This document shows, piece after piece, positions 1-6,690 of a stretch of DNA of 14,489 bases. The DNA comes from JALZCH01 sp036400075 (GTDB lineage: Bacteria; Acidobacteriota; Blastocatellia; Pyrinomonadales; Pyrinomonadaceae): positions 1 to 14,489 of the forward strand of contig DASWLV010000092.1 in NCBI GenBank assembly GCA_036400075.1. Reading direction: 5' to 3'. How positions within the stretch are numbered: the stretch's first letter is position 1; every line of letters starts with the position of its first letter. The notes beneath the pieces were generated by a model. It had not been told where the DNA came from. It was given only the letters and a program-made list of their open reading frames with translations, and made no database searches. The translations under genes and the position numbers were made by a program.

Positions 1-2
1 TA

Positions 3-866
3 TGTACGAATCATATTTTCCAGTACGGCTCGGAAGAGCAAAAGCGCAAATACGTCGAACCGCTGGCGACCGGAAAACATCTCGGCGCGTGGGGCTTAAC
101 GGAAGCGGGCGCGGGGTCGGATGCGTCGGGGACACGCACGACCGCTGTTCGGCAAAACGGCGGCTGGGTTGTTAACGGCTCGAAGAATTTTATCACTCAC
201 GCCATCAGCGGCGATACTTGCGTCGCGGTTGCCGTGACCGACCGCGAAAAAGGCAACAAGGGAATTACGGCGTTTGTTTTTGAAAAGGGAATGAAAGGCT
301 TTGCGCCAGCCAAAAAAGAAAATAAATTGGGAATGCGAGCTTCGGAAACGGCTTCGGTTGTGTTTGAAGATTGTTACATTGACGACGCACAGCGACTCGG
401 CAACGAAGGCGAGGGCTTTCTGCAAGCAATGCAGATTTTGGACGGCGGGCGCATTTCAATTGCCGCGCTCTCTGTCGGAATCGCTCAGGGCGCTTACGAA
501 GCCGCCGTGCGTTACGCCAAAGAGCGTCAGCAATTCGGCAAACCGATTGCCGAGTTTCAGGCGATTCAATTTAAATTGGCGGATATGGCGACGCAAATCG
601 AAGCTGCGCGGCTTTTGACTCAACAAGCCGCTTATTTGAAAGACGCCGGCAAGAAAACCACGAAACAATCGGCAATGGCAAAACTTTATGCGTCCGAAGT
701 TGCCGTGCGCGTTTCGGAAGAAAGTGTCCAGATTCACGGCGGCTACGGCTATACGAAAGATTATCCGGCGGAAAAATACTGGCGCGATTCAAAGCTCTGC
801 ACTATCGGCGAAGGTACGAGCGAGATTCAACGAATTGTTATCGCCAAACAGCTTTTGAAGGCTTAA
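3..866 (+). CDS. Acyl-CoA dehydrogenase, C-terminal part (5' end outside window)
   Basis: FAD-dependent alpha,beta-dehydrogenation of an acyl-CoA thioester, the first step of fatty-acid beta-oxidation or of short-chain acyl-CoA metabolism. The frame is open from base 3, beginning CTNHIFQYGSEEQ, and gives 287 residues. The family is usually about 380 residues, so roughly 95 N-terminal residues lie upstream of the window. Both family signatures are visible: GLTEAGAGSDASG (about bases 93-131), which contacts FAD and substrate, and QIHGGYGYTKDYPAEKYWRD near the C-terminus. The catalytic base of the SCAD/MCAD/butyryl-CoA type is expected at the Glu of GEGTSEIQRI, codon 810-812, and is present. The overall pattern resembles short-chain or butyryl-CoA dehydrogenases, but chain-length specificity cannot be read from this. 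The gene ends at a strong hairpin. An internal ATG at 234 is not the real start, because the homology continues well upstream of it. Confidence 0.95.
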   Translation, partial: CTNHIFQYGSEEQKRKYVEPLATGKHLGAWGLTEAGAGSDASGTRTTAVRQNGGWVVNGSKNFITHAISGDTCVAVAVTDREKGNKGITAFVFEKGMKGFAPAKKENKLGMRASETASVVFEDCYIDDAQRLGNEGEGFLQAMQILDGGRISIAALSVGIAQGAYEAAVRYAKERQQFGKPIAEFQAIQFKLADMATQIEAARLLTQQAAYLKDAGKKTTKQSAMAKLYASEVAVRVSEESVQIHGGYGYTKDYPAEKYWRDSKLCTIGEGTSEIQRIVIAKQLLKA

Positions 867-911
867 AAAAAGAAAAGCGGCGAACTTTTTAAGTTCGCCG
901 CTTTTCTTTTT
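867..911. terminator. Bidirectional rho-independent terminator
   Basis: A perfect hairpin starts immediately after the acyl-CoA dehydrogenase stop codon. The arms are 871-887 and 891-907 (17 bp) with a 3-nt loop. An A-run lies on the left and a T-run on the right, which extend the pairing to about 867-911. The symmetry gives a U-tract in both directions, so it should also terminate the convergent minus-strand gene that ends at 926. Confidence 0.9.
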
Positions 912-925
912 CTCTCAAACTCACC

Positions 926-1525
926 TTATTCCTGGATTTTATATTTAACCGTTCCGACGCCTTTTTTATTGAGCGCCGCGTCAAATTCGATTCTACGCCA
1001 CTCGAAATCGCCGATTCTGACTTCGCCGGTTCCTTTTAATTGATTTTCCAGCGTTTCTAAATTATCAATCGATATTACGACGTTTGCCGTTTTATGTTGA
1101 TTTTTGATTTGTTTTAATAATTTCTGAGTTATGTTTTCCTCAATTGGCGAGCCGACTGCAACCGAGTCGTCGGCGTCTTCAAAATCATAATTGATATTTA
1201 CAACGCTAAAATCCGCCGTGTTCACTTTGACATCAAACGTCAGAGGAGTGACAAACTCCGAGTTAATGAAATATCTGGCGCTGCCTTTAACGCCGATTGT
1301 TGATTTTGAAATGCTGTACTGGTTCACTTTTTCAAATTTCAAACTGACATCGCTGATGCCCGTATCCATTTTTATTTTGTTTGATAACGCTTCGAGAGCG
1401 ATTTTGCTTGACCGCGCAGAATTAGCTTTTGAAACTGTGTTTGCGGCTGCAAAACCGGAAAATGAAAGAACCGTTGCAATAATCGCCAACAAAAAATTAA
1501 ATCCGTGAAGCTTGTTCGTCCGCAT
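926..1525 (-). CDS. Exported hypothetical protein
   Basis: This is a 199-residue protein whose family I do not recognise. The N-terminus is a typical Sec signal peptide: basic MRTNK, a hydrophobic stretch at about residues 9-27, and a plausible cleavage site at FAAA|NT near residue 28. The mature part (about 170 residues) alternates polar and hydrophobic residues in a beta-rich pattern and has no cysteine, so it is likely a soluble periplasmic or secreted protein. No catalytic motif is evident. The ATG start is supported by a good ribosome binding site (AGGAGA, about 6 nt upstream). It is transcribed alone, convergent with the acyl-CoA dehydrogenase and divergent from the DinB gene. A sigma-54-type promoter match lies 55-70 bp upstream of the start, so expression may be conditional. 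Confidence 0.8.
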   Translation of the reverse strand: MRTNKLHGFNFLLAIIATVLSFSGFAAANTVSKANSARSSKIALEALSNKIKMDTGISDVSLKFEKVNQYSISKSTIGVKGSARYFINSEFVTPLTFDVKVNTADFSVVNINYDFEDADDSVAVGSPIEENITQKLLKQIKNQHKTANVVISIDNLETLENQLKGTGEVRIGDFEWRRIEFDAALNKKGVGTVKYKIQE

Positions 1526-1579
1526 CTCTTCTCCTGTTTATTTAAATTCAATTTCTCTGTTCGTGATAGCAAGTGGAAA

Positions 1580-1595
1580 TGCAATGCTTATGCCA
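1580..1595 (-). promoter_or_regulatory. Candidate sigma-54 (-24/-12) promoter of the exported protein
   Basis: Read on the minus strand the bases are TGGCATAAGCATTGCA. This matches the sigma-54 consensus TGGCAY-N5-TTGCW, with the required 11-nt step between the GG (-24) and GC (-12) elements. Transcription would start near 1569, giving a leader of about 44 nt that includes the AGGAGA ribosome binding site. An enhancer-binding-protein site would be expected at about 1650-1750, but I cannot identify one. The spacing and position are right; activity is inferred. Confidence 0.5.
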
Positions 1596-1788
1596 AATTG
1601 CCGAAAGAGTTTGAAAAATAGTTTTAAGTCGTTTAAATATCGAGCTTACTTTCGCGCTCACTTTGCCTGACGGATTCTGCCGATGTTTTTGCTGTTTTAT
1701 TTTTTGGGTTTGAAAAAGCATCTTTAAGACAATTAGGTTGAATGAAAATGATGCAATATAAAATATTAGTTTCAATTTATATTCTGAT

Positions 1789-1817
1789 TTGCCGCCGCAA
1801 AAAGCATCTTGTATATT
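1789..1817 (+). promoter_or_regulatory. Candidate sigma-70 promoter of the DinB gene
   Basis: A -35 element TTGCCG (1789-1794) and a -10 element TATATT (1812-1817) are separated by exactly 17 bp and lie 34 bp upstream of the ATG. The -35 matches 4 of 6 and the -10 matches 5 of 6 consensus bases. The -10 is followed by an AT-rich leader and the ribosome binding site. Confidence 0.5.
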
Positions 1818-1850
1818 AATTTTCCATTCTTTTATACAGGAGCAAAAATT

Positions 1851-2351
1851 ATGAGTTTGAGCGAAGTTCTCGCGGCGGAGTTAAAACAGGAAGCCGCGAC
1901 CACCCGTAAAATGTTGGAACGCTTGCCCGCAAGCGAATTTGATTGGAAACCGCACGAAAGATCAACGTCGTTCGGCAGGCTCGCCACGCACGTCGTCGAA
2001 ATGACCGGCTGGCTCGCCACGATAATTCAAAAAGAGCAGATTGATTTCGCCGCCGGAGATTACGTTCCGAAAACGGCGAAAACGACCGAAGAACTGGTTG
2101 AGATGTTCGACAGCGCGCTATCAAAATGTTTCGACGCTTTACGAGATGTCCCTGACGAGCATTTTATGCAGCCCTGGACTTTGCGCAGCGGCGACCAGAT
2201 TTTTTTCCAATTGCCGCGCATCGCCGCGATTCGCGGAATGTGTTTTAACCATTTGATTCACCATCGCGGTCAGCTTTCAGTTTATATGCGTTTAAAAAAC
2301 ATTCCCGTGCCTTCGATGTACGGACCTTCGGCGGACGAGCCGATGGTTTAA
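1851..2351 (+). CDS. DinB/YfiT-family putative metal-dependent enzyme
   Basis: The 166-residue protein has the length and layout of the DinB-like four-helix-bundle superfamily. The usual metal-binding histidine triad is visible as H47 in LATHVVE and H134/H138 in FNHLIHHRGQL; the HxxxH-RGQL segment is diagnostic. Family members include thiol transferases for bacillithiol or mycothiol and DNA-damage-inducible proteins of unknown activity, so the substrate cannot be assigned. The ATG at 1851 is chosen over an in-frame TTG at 1809 because AGGAG (about 1838-1842) lies at good spacing before it and the N-terminus MSLSEVLAAEL fits the family. It is monocistronic, with its own promoter upstream and a terminator downstream. 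Confidence 0.88.
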   Translation: MSLSEVLAAELKQEAATTRKMLERLPASEFDWKPHERSTSFGRLATHVVEMTGWLATIIQKEQIDFAAGDYVPKTAKTTEELVEMFDSALSKCFDALRDVPDEHFMQPWTLRSGDQIFFQLPRIAAIRGMCFNHLIHHRGQLSVYMRLKNIPVPSMYGPSADEPMV

Positions 2352-2381
2352 GAACTGAAAACTGAGAACTGAGAACCGGAG

Positions 2382-2430
2382 ACGGAGGACGGATAGCTGA
2401 GAATAAAGCGGTTATCCGTTCTCCGTTTTT
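2382..2430 (+). terminator. Rho-independent terminator after the DinB gene
   Basis: The arms at 2382-2395 and 2413-2426 form a 14-bp stem with a single G-T wobble and a 17-nt loop, followed directly by a T-run (2426-2430). It abuts the left end of repeat element A. Confidence 0.8.
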
Positions 2431-2554
2431 AGAGCAATTCAAGCATGGATGTACATATCAGTACCGCGAACGGTAGTGAGCGGGTTTGTTAATTGACTCG
2501 CTCACTACCGTTGATTTCGTTGCTACTAATACACTGATTCCATAACCGCTCTAA
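2429..2554 (+). repeat. Palindromic intergenic repeat, copy A (MITE/REP-like)
   Basis: This is a 126-bp element with short inverted ends TTAGAGC (2429-2435) and GCTCTAA (2548-2554). Bases 2458-2512 match the reverse complement of 10959-11013 at 54 of 55 positions. The segment ACTGATTCCATAACCGCT before the right end also recurs in copy B. The core can fold as an imperfect hairpin (arms around 2466-2485 and 2497-2512), but the outer part of the right arm has diverged. It contains no reading frame. It sits between the DinB terminator and the meaB start, ending 27 bp upstream of meaB. Confidence 0.85.
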
Positions 2555-2581
2555 TTCTCAGTTCTTCAACGAGTTGCTTTT

Positions 2582-3580
2582 ATGGCGAAAAATGAGAAAA
2601 TCATATTTTGCGCTGCCGCTCAAAAAGACGACAAACGGATGATTGACGAGAATAAGCTGGAAAAAATATTGGCAGGCGATTTGCGAGCCGTGGCTCGCGC
2701 GATTTCCAAAGTCGAAGACGGAGCCGAAGACGCAGCCGATTTGATGAAAGCTGTTTTTCCGAAAACCGGGCGCGCTTTGGTGATCGGAATTACAGGCTCG
2801 CCCGGCGCGGGGAAATCTTCGCTCGTTGATAAATTGGCGTTGTTTTACCGCGAAAAAGGCGAGCGAATCGGAATTGTTTGCGTTGATCCGTCAAGTCCTT
2901 TTTCGGGCGGCGCGATTCTCGGAGACCGCATTCGAATGCAGACGCTCGGACTCGATAAAAACGTCTTTATTCGTTCGATGGCGACGCGCGGAAATCTCGG
3001 CGGTTTGTCGCGGGCGACGGTTGACGCGGTAGCGATTCTTGATGCCGCCGGTTACGAAAAAGTTATTGTCGAAACCGTCGGCGTCGGTCAGGACGAAGTG
3101 GAAATCGTCAAAACCGCAGATGTTTCGGTCGTGGTTTTAGTGCCGGGAATGGGTGACGATATTCAGGCGATCAAAGCCGGAATTATGGAAATCGGCGATG
3201 TTTTCGTCATCAACAAAGCCGACCGCGAAGGCGTGATTCGCACCGAAAAAGAATTAAAAGCACTGCTCGATCTTGCGCACCGACCGGATATGTGGATGCC
3301 GCCGATTGTGCGGACAATCGCAACCGAAAACAAAGGCATCGAAGATTTGTCACAGGCAATCAAATCTTACGCGGATTATCAAAAACAAAACGAATCGAGC
3401 CTGGAGCGCCGCAAATCAATCGCGCACTGGCGGCTTTTGGAATTATTGCGGGAAAGGCTTCTGGTGAAAGCGTTAAATAAAAACGGCGCGGCTGAAAAGC
3501 TGGAAAATTTGGCTATATCCGTTGCTAATAAAGAACGCGATCCATATTCAGCAATTGAAGAAATTTTGAGTTCGATATGA
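2582..3580 (+). CDS. meaB: Methylmalonyl-CoA mutase-associated GTPase MeaB
   Basis: A G3E-family P-loop GTPase that chaperones adenosylcobalamin-dependent methylmalonyl-CoA mutase, gating cofactor loading and protecting the mutase from inactivation. The protein has 332 residues, normal for MeaB/ArgK. Visible motifs are Walker A GSPGAGKS (72-79), the VDPSSPFSGGAILGDRIRM segment typical of the family (101-119), the switch region ETVGVGQDEVE (164-174), and the guanine-specificity motif NKAD (211-214). The start at 2582 has no clear ribosome binding site. An in-frame ATG at 2639 (MIDENKLEKILAGD) fits the usual MeaB N-terminus at least as well, so the first 19 residues are uncertain. The stop overlaps the start of the epimerase gene (ATGA), which indicates translational coupling and a shared role in propionyl-CoA metabolism. 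The mutase is not in this window. Confidence 0.95.
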   Translation: MAKNEKIIFCAAAQKDDKRMIDENKLEKILAGDLRAVARAISKVEDGAEDAADLMKAVFPKTGRALVIGITGSPGAGKSSLVDKLALFYREKGERIGIVCVDPSSPFSGGAILGDRIRMQTLGLDKNVFIRSMATRGNLGGLSRATVDAVAILDAAGYEKVIVETVGVGQDEVEIVKTADVSVVVLVPGMGDDIQAIKAGIMEIGDVFVINKADREGVIRTEKELKALLDLAHRPDMWMPPIVRTIATENKGIEDLSQAIKSYADYQKQNESSLERRKSIAHWRLLELLRERLLVKALNKNGAAEKLENLAISVANKERDPYSAIEEILSSI

Positions 3581-3981
3581 AAATCAATCATCTTGGAATT
3601 GCGACTAAAGCAATTGACGAAGCGTTGAAATTTTGGCAAGACGCTCTCGGATTGGAACAAACTCACGCCGAAACTGTCGAAGAACAAAAGGTTCGCGTGG
3701 TGATGCTGCCGATTGGCGAAACCAGAATAGAATTGCTCGAACCGACGGCGGATGATTCGCCGATTGCCAAATTTCTGGAAAAACGCGGCGGCGGAATTCA
3801 TCATATCGCCGTCGAAGTCGAAGACATCGAAGCCGCGTTAGCGCAGCTTAAAGAACAAGGCGCGAGATTAATTGACGAAAAACCGCGTGTCGGTGCAGAC
3901 AATTGCCTGATTGCATTCGTGCATCCGGCGTCGTCGGGCGGCGTTTTGCTTGAATTAGTCCAGCCGATGGAAAAACACTAA
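3577..3981 (+). CDS. mce: Methylmalonyl-CoA epimerase
   Basis: Interconverts the (2S) and (2R) epimers of methylmalonyl-CoA, linking propionyl-CoA carboxylase to methylmalonyl-CoA mutase. The 134-residue protein is a VOC-fold metalloenzyme of normal length, with two beta-alpha-beta-beta-beta modules. Expected metal ligands are H5 (NHLGIA), E52 (IELLEP, where many homologues have Gln or Glu), H76 (GGIHHIAVEV) and E126 (VLLELVQP). The AFVHPASSGGVLLEL segment is characteristic of this epimerase. The loop before it reads GADN rather than the more common GAHG. It overlaps meaB by 4 nt (ATGA) and is followed 5 bp later by the first parvulin gene. Confidence 0.92.
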   Translation: MKINHLGIATKAIDEALKFWQDALGLEQTHAETVEEQKVRVVMLPIGETRIELLEPTADDSPIAKFLEKRGGGIHHIAVEVEDIEAALAQLKEQGARLIDEKPRVGADNCLIAFVHPASSGGVLLELVQPMEKH

Positions 3982-3986
3982 ATTTA

Positions 3987-5270
3987 ATGAATAAAAAATC
4001 TGTCAAACTTAAAAACGTTTTTATAATTTCCGCTTTAGCAGTTAGTTTTACCGCCTCGTCGGCGTGCAACAAAAACGCTAATACGCCGGGAGCGCAGCAG
4101 CAAACCCAATCAGCCGCAGCTTTGACGAGCCTCAGTGCGGACGACGTATCGGCTGTCATCAAAACTTTGCCGCCGCAAAGCCAGCAAATGATTGCCGGAA
4201 GCCCCGAACAAATCAAAGAGTTTCTCGATGATTTGAAAAAACTGCTCGCCGTCGCCGCCGAAGCGCGCAAAAACGGTTTGGCTGATGATCCCGGAAACAA
4301 ACAGCAGCTCGAATTTATTGCTTCGACCGTCATTGCGACTGCGTACGATACTCAGAACAGCAAAGGCGCGCCGCCTTTTGCCGATATTACGCCGGAACAG
4401 GTTACGGCTTTCTACCAAAATCCCGAAAACGAAACGAAATTCAACACATTTTTGGATTTGATTAAACAGCGCGGCGCGGAAGAAGGCGGCACGGGCAAAA
4501 CCGATTTCACCGAAGAAGAATTGAAAAGAGCGCGCGAAAGCTGGGCTAAAATCTCCATTAGAGCGGAAAAAGCCCGCAGCGAAGGTTTTGACCAGAAACG
4601 CGAAACTCAATTGCAAATCGCTTTGCAGCAGGCGCAGTTTTTGGCGCAGCAATACGCCCGAAAGTCCGACGCAAGTATGACGGCGAGTGAGGCTGAAATC
4701 GCCGAATACGTCAAACTGCACCCGGAACTAGATTCGTCGAAAATCAAAGACAAAGCCGCGCAGGTTTTACAGCGAGCTAAGTCGGGCGAAGATTTCGGCA
4801 AGCTCGCCAAAGAGTTTTCCGAAGACCCGGGCAGCAAAGACAAAGGCGGTTTGTATGAAAACGTCAAAAAAGGGCAAATGGTTCCTGAATTTGAAGCCGC
4901 CGCGCTCGCTCTCGAAAACGGCAAAGTCGCCGAAAATCTGGTCGAATCGCAATACGGCTATCACATTATCAAGCTCGAAAATAAAGCGGGCGAAACTTAC
5001 AATGTGCGGCATATTTTGCTGATGACTTCGGCGCCCGCAAGCGGCGCAAATCCTTACGCGCCGCCGACAGGAATGGCTGACAAAGCGCGCGAAGGCGTAA
5101 AAACGCAAAAACGCGACCAATGGATAGAAGAAGTCGTGGCGCGAAATCAAATCAGCTTGCCGCGACCGGAAGATATAAAAGTCGAATTACCGGCAGCGCC
5201 CGCGCCGATGCCGCCGCAGACTGCGCCGCAAACGGAAGCTCCGGCGGGTGATAAAAAATCTAAAAAATAG
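3987..5270 (+). CDS. Parvulin-type peptidyl-prolyl isomerase, probable lipoprotein, permuted domain
   Basis: Peptidyl-prolyl cis-trans isomerase expected to help fold exported proteins. The 427-residue protein starts with a signal sequence ending TASSAC, so C27 could be lipidated, although the lipobox is not ideal. A helical SurA/PrsA-like region occupies about 45-245. The parvulin core lies at about 252-346, with D280 in FSEDPGS, GGLYENVKKGQMVPEFE, and H326 in YGYHIIKLE. Unusually, the strand carrying the other conserved histidine (H342 in NVRHILLM) follows YHII instead of opening the domain. Residues 362-400 resemble the helical C-terminal return of PrsA/SurA, and the last 25 residues are Pro/Ala/Lys-rich. 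The gene downstream is a paralogue with the same rearrangement. Folding-chaperone function is inferred from the family; isomerase activity of this arrangement is untested. Confidence 0.88.
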   Translation: MNKKSVKLKNVFIISALAVSFTASSACNKNANTPGAQQQTQSAAALTSLSADDVSAVIKTLPPQSQQMIAGSPEQIKEFLDDLKKLLAVAAEARKNGLADDPGNKQQLEFIASTVIATAYDTQNSKGAPPFADITPEQVTAFYQNPENETKFNTFLDLIKQRGAEEGGTGKTDFTEEELKRARESWAKISIRAEKARSEGFDQKRETQLQIALQQAQFLAQQYARKSDASMTASEAEIAEYVKLHPELDSSKIKDKAAQVLQRAKSGEDFGKLAKEFSEDPGSKDKGGLYENVKKGQMVPEFEAAALALENGKVAENLVESQYGYHIIKLENKAGETYNVRHILLMTSAPASGANPYAPPTGMADKAREGVKTQKRDQWIEEVVARNQISLPRPEDIKVELPAAPAPMPPQTAPQTEAPAGDKKSKK

Positions 5271-5310
5271 GCAAAAAGACGTTTAGTTTTTGAGGAGAAT
5301 TAATAACAAA

Positions 5311-6690
5311 ATGGTCGGAAGAGCACTTACTTTATTGGTTATATTTTTAGCGGTCGCAGCCGGTTTGCTGCTGTGGCATTCGCAATACGGCGCGCACGCC
5401 ATCGAAGAAAAACGAATTCATCGGCTGACCGAAGGAGCGATCACGAAATTGGCGCCCGAAGATGTCGAATTGCTCGTTCAAAGTCAATTTAAAGCGCAGC
5501 CGCAGGCTATTTCCGAATTGGCGGGAAGCCCGGAAGCACTCAAAAACTTTTTGGAAGAACAGCTTAAACCGCTGCTCGCCATCGCGCGTCAAGCCCGAAT
5601 TGAAGGAATCGCCGACGAACCGGAGATGCGCGAACAGTTAAAACTTACCGAAATGGAAATTTTAGCTCTCGCCTATGACCAAAAGCTTAAAACCGATGCC
5701 GGTAAACCGAACGATCCGGGACCGCCGCTGGGCTGGGCTTCGGAAAAAATCAGCAAGGAACAAGTCGAGGCTTATTATCAAAACCCGGAAAATGAGAAAA
5801 AGTTTGAAGAATTCCTCAAAAGTTTGACCAAACGCTCTCCGCAAGCTGCAAACATCGGCGCTGAGCAGCGTGCTTACATCCACGAGCAATGGGCGAAAGC
5901 TCATATCGCCGCCGACCTCGCGCGAGAAATCGGACTCGACCGGGATCGCGCGGTTCAGCTTCAAATTCAGTTTCAGCAAGCCAGAACGCTCGCTTCCGAA
6001 TACGGAAAGCGGCACGAAAAGGAATTAACGCCTACGAAAGAAGAAATCGAGGCTTATGTCGCCGCGCACCCGGAATTCGATCCGGCGAAAGTGCGCGAAA
6101 AAGCCGAGCAGGTTTTATCACGCGCCAAAGCGGGCGAAGATTTCGGCAAATTAGCCGCCGAATTTTCCGATGATCCGGGCAGCAAAGATAAAGGCGGTTT
6201 GTACGAAAACGTCACAAAAGGTCAGTTCGTTCCGCAGTTTGAATTGGCGGCGAACAATCTCGAACCGGGGCAAATTGCCGACCGGCTCGTCGAATCTCAA
6301 TACGGTTATCACATTATCAAGCTCGAAAGCAGAGGCAAAACCAAAGACAAAGACGGCAAAGAAGCAGACACTTTCAACGTCCGTCACATTTTGTTTATGA
6401 CGCAGGCGCGCGACCCGCAAAACCCGTTTGCGCAGCCGGCGTCAATGGATCAGCAAGTCCGGCAAAACGTCCAGCAAGACAAAGTTAAGAAATTTTTGGA
6501 CAAAATTCTCGAAAAAAATCCGATTGAAGTTCCCGCGCCGGAACAAGTGAGCATTAAAGCGCCGGAAATTCCCGAAGGTGAAACCGAAGGAATGCCGGGG
6601 ATGCCGCCCGGAATGCAGCCTGCGCCGCAAAAAGGCGGAGATGCCGAAGTCGCCAAACCCGCGCCTGCGCAGCCTAAAACCCGAAAATAA
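5311..6690 (+). CDS. Parvulin-type peptidyl-prolyl isomerase, membrane-anchored paralogue, permuted domain
   Basis: Second parvulin protein, a tandem paralogue of the preceding gene: EAYYQNPENEKKFEEFL matches TAFYQNPENETKFNTFL upstream, and the catalytic core is very similar. The start is placed at ATG 5311, giving MVGRALTLLVIFLAVAAGLL as an uncleaved anchor or signal peptide (459 residues). An in-frame TTG at 5290 would extend it by 7 residues but overlaps the purine-rich GAGGAGAA that probably serves as ribosome binding site. Numbered from 5311, the core spans about 258-362: D288 in FSDDPGS, H334 in YGYHIIKLE and H359 in FNVRHILFM. A charged 18-residue insert separates the last two strands, longer than in the first copy. 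The C-terminus is Pro/Met/Gly/Ala-rich and probably disordered. The stop codon overlaps the next ATG (TAATG). Confidence 0.87.
   Translation: MVGRALTLLVIFLAVAAGLLLWHSQYGAHAIEEKRIHRLTEGAITKLAPEDVELLVQSQFKAQPQAISELAGSPEALKNFLEEQLKPLLAIARQARIEGIADEPEMREQLKLTEMEILALAYDQKLKTDAGKPNDPGPPLGWASEKISKEQVEAYYQNPENEKKFEEFLKSLTKRSPQAANIGAEQRAYIHEQWAKAHIAADLAREIGLDRDRAVQLQIQFQQARTLASEYGKRHEKELTPTKEEIEAYVAAHPEFDPAKVREKAEQVLSRAKAGEDFGKLAAEFSDDPGSKDKGGLYENVTKGQFVPQFELAANNLEPGQIADRLVESQYGYHIIKLESRGKTKDKDGKEADTFNVRHILFMTQARDPQNPFAQPASMDQQVRQNVQQDKVKKFLDKILEKNPIEVPAPEQVSIKAPEIPEGETEGMPGMPPGMQPAPQKGGDAEVAKPAPAQPKTRK

Larger units (their letters stand above)
1526..1850. other. Divergent intergenic region with promoters
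   Basis: This AT-rich, 325-bp region separates the minus-strand exported protein from the plus-strand DinB gene. It holds a sigma-54-like promoter facing left and a sigma-70-like promoter facing right, annotated separately. A 12-bp direct repeat, AAAAAGCATCTT, occurs at 1713-1724 and 1799-1810. I see no convincing small gene or structured RNA in it. Confidence 0.6.

Noticed and set aside
1809..1850. TTG start extending the DinB-family protein by 14 residues
   Set aside because: It overlaps the proposed -10 region and lacks a ribosome binding site, whereas ATG 1851 has AGGAG at good spacing.
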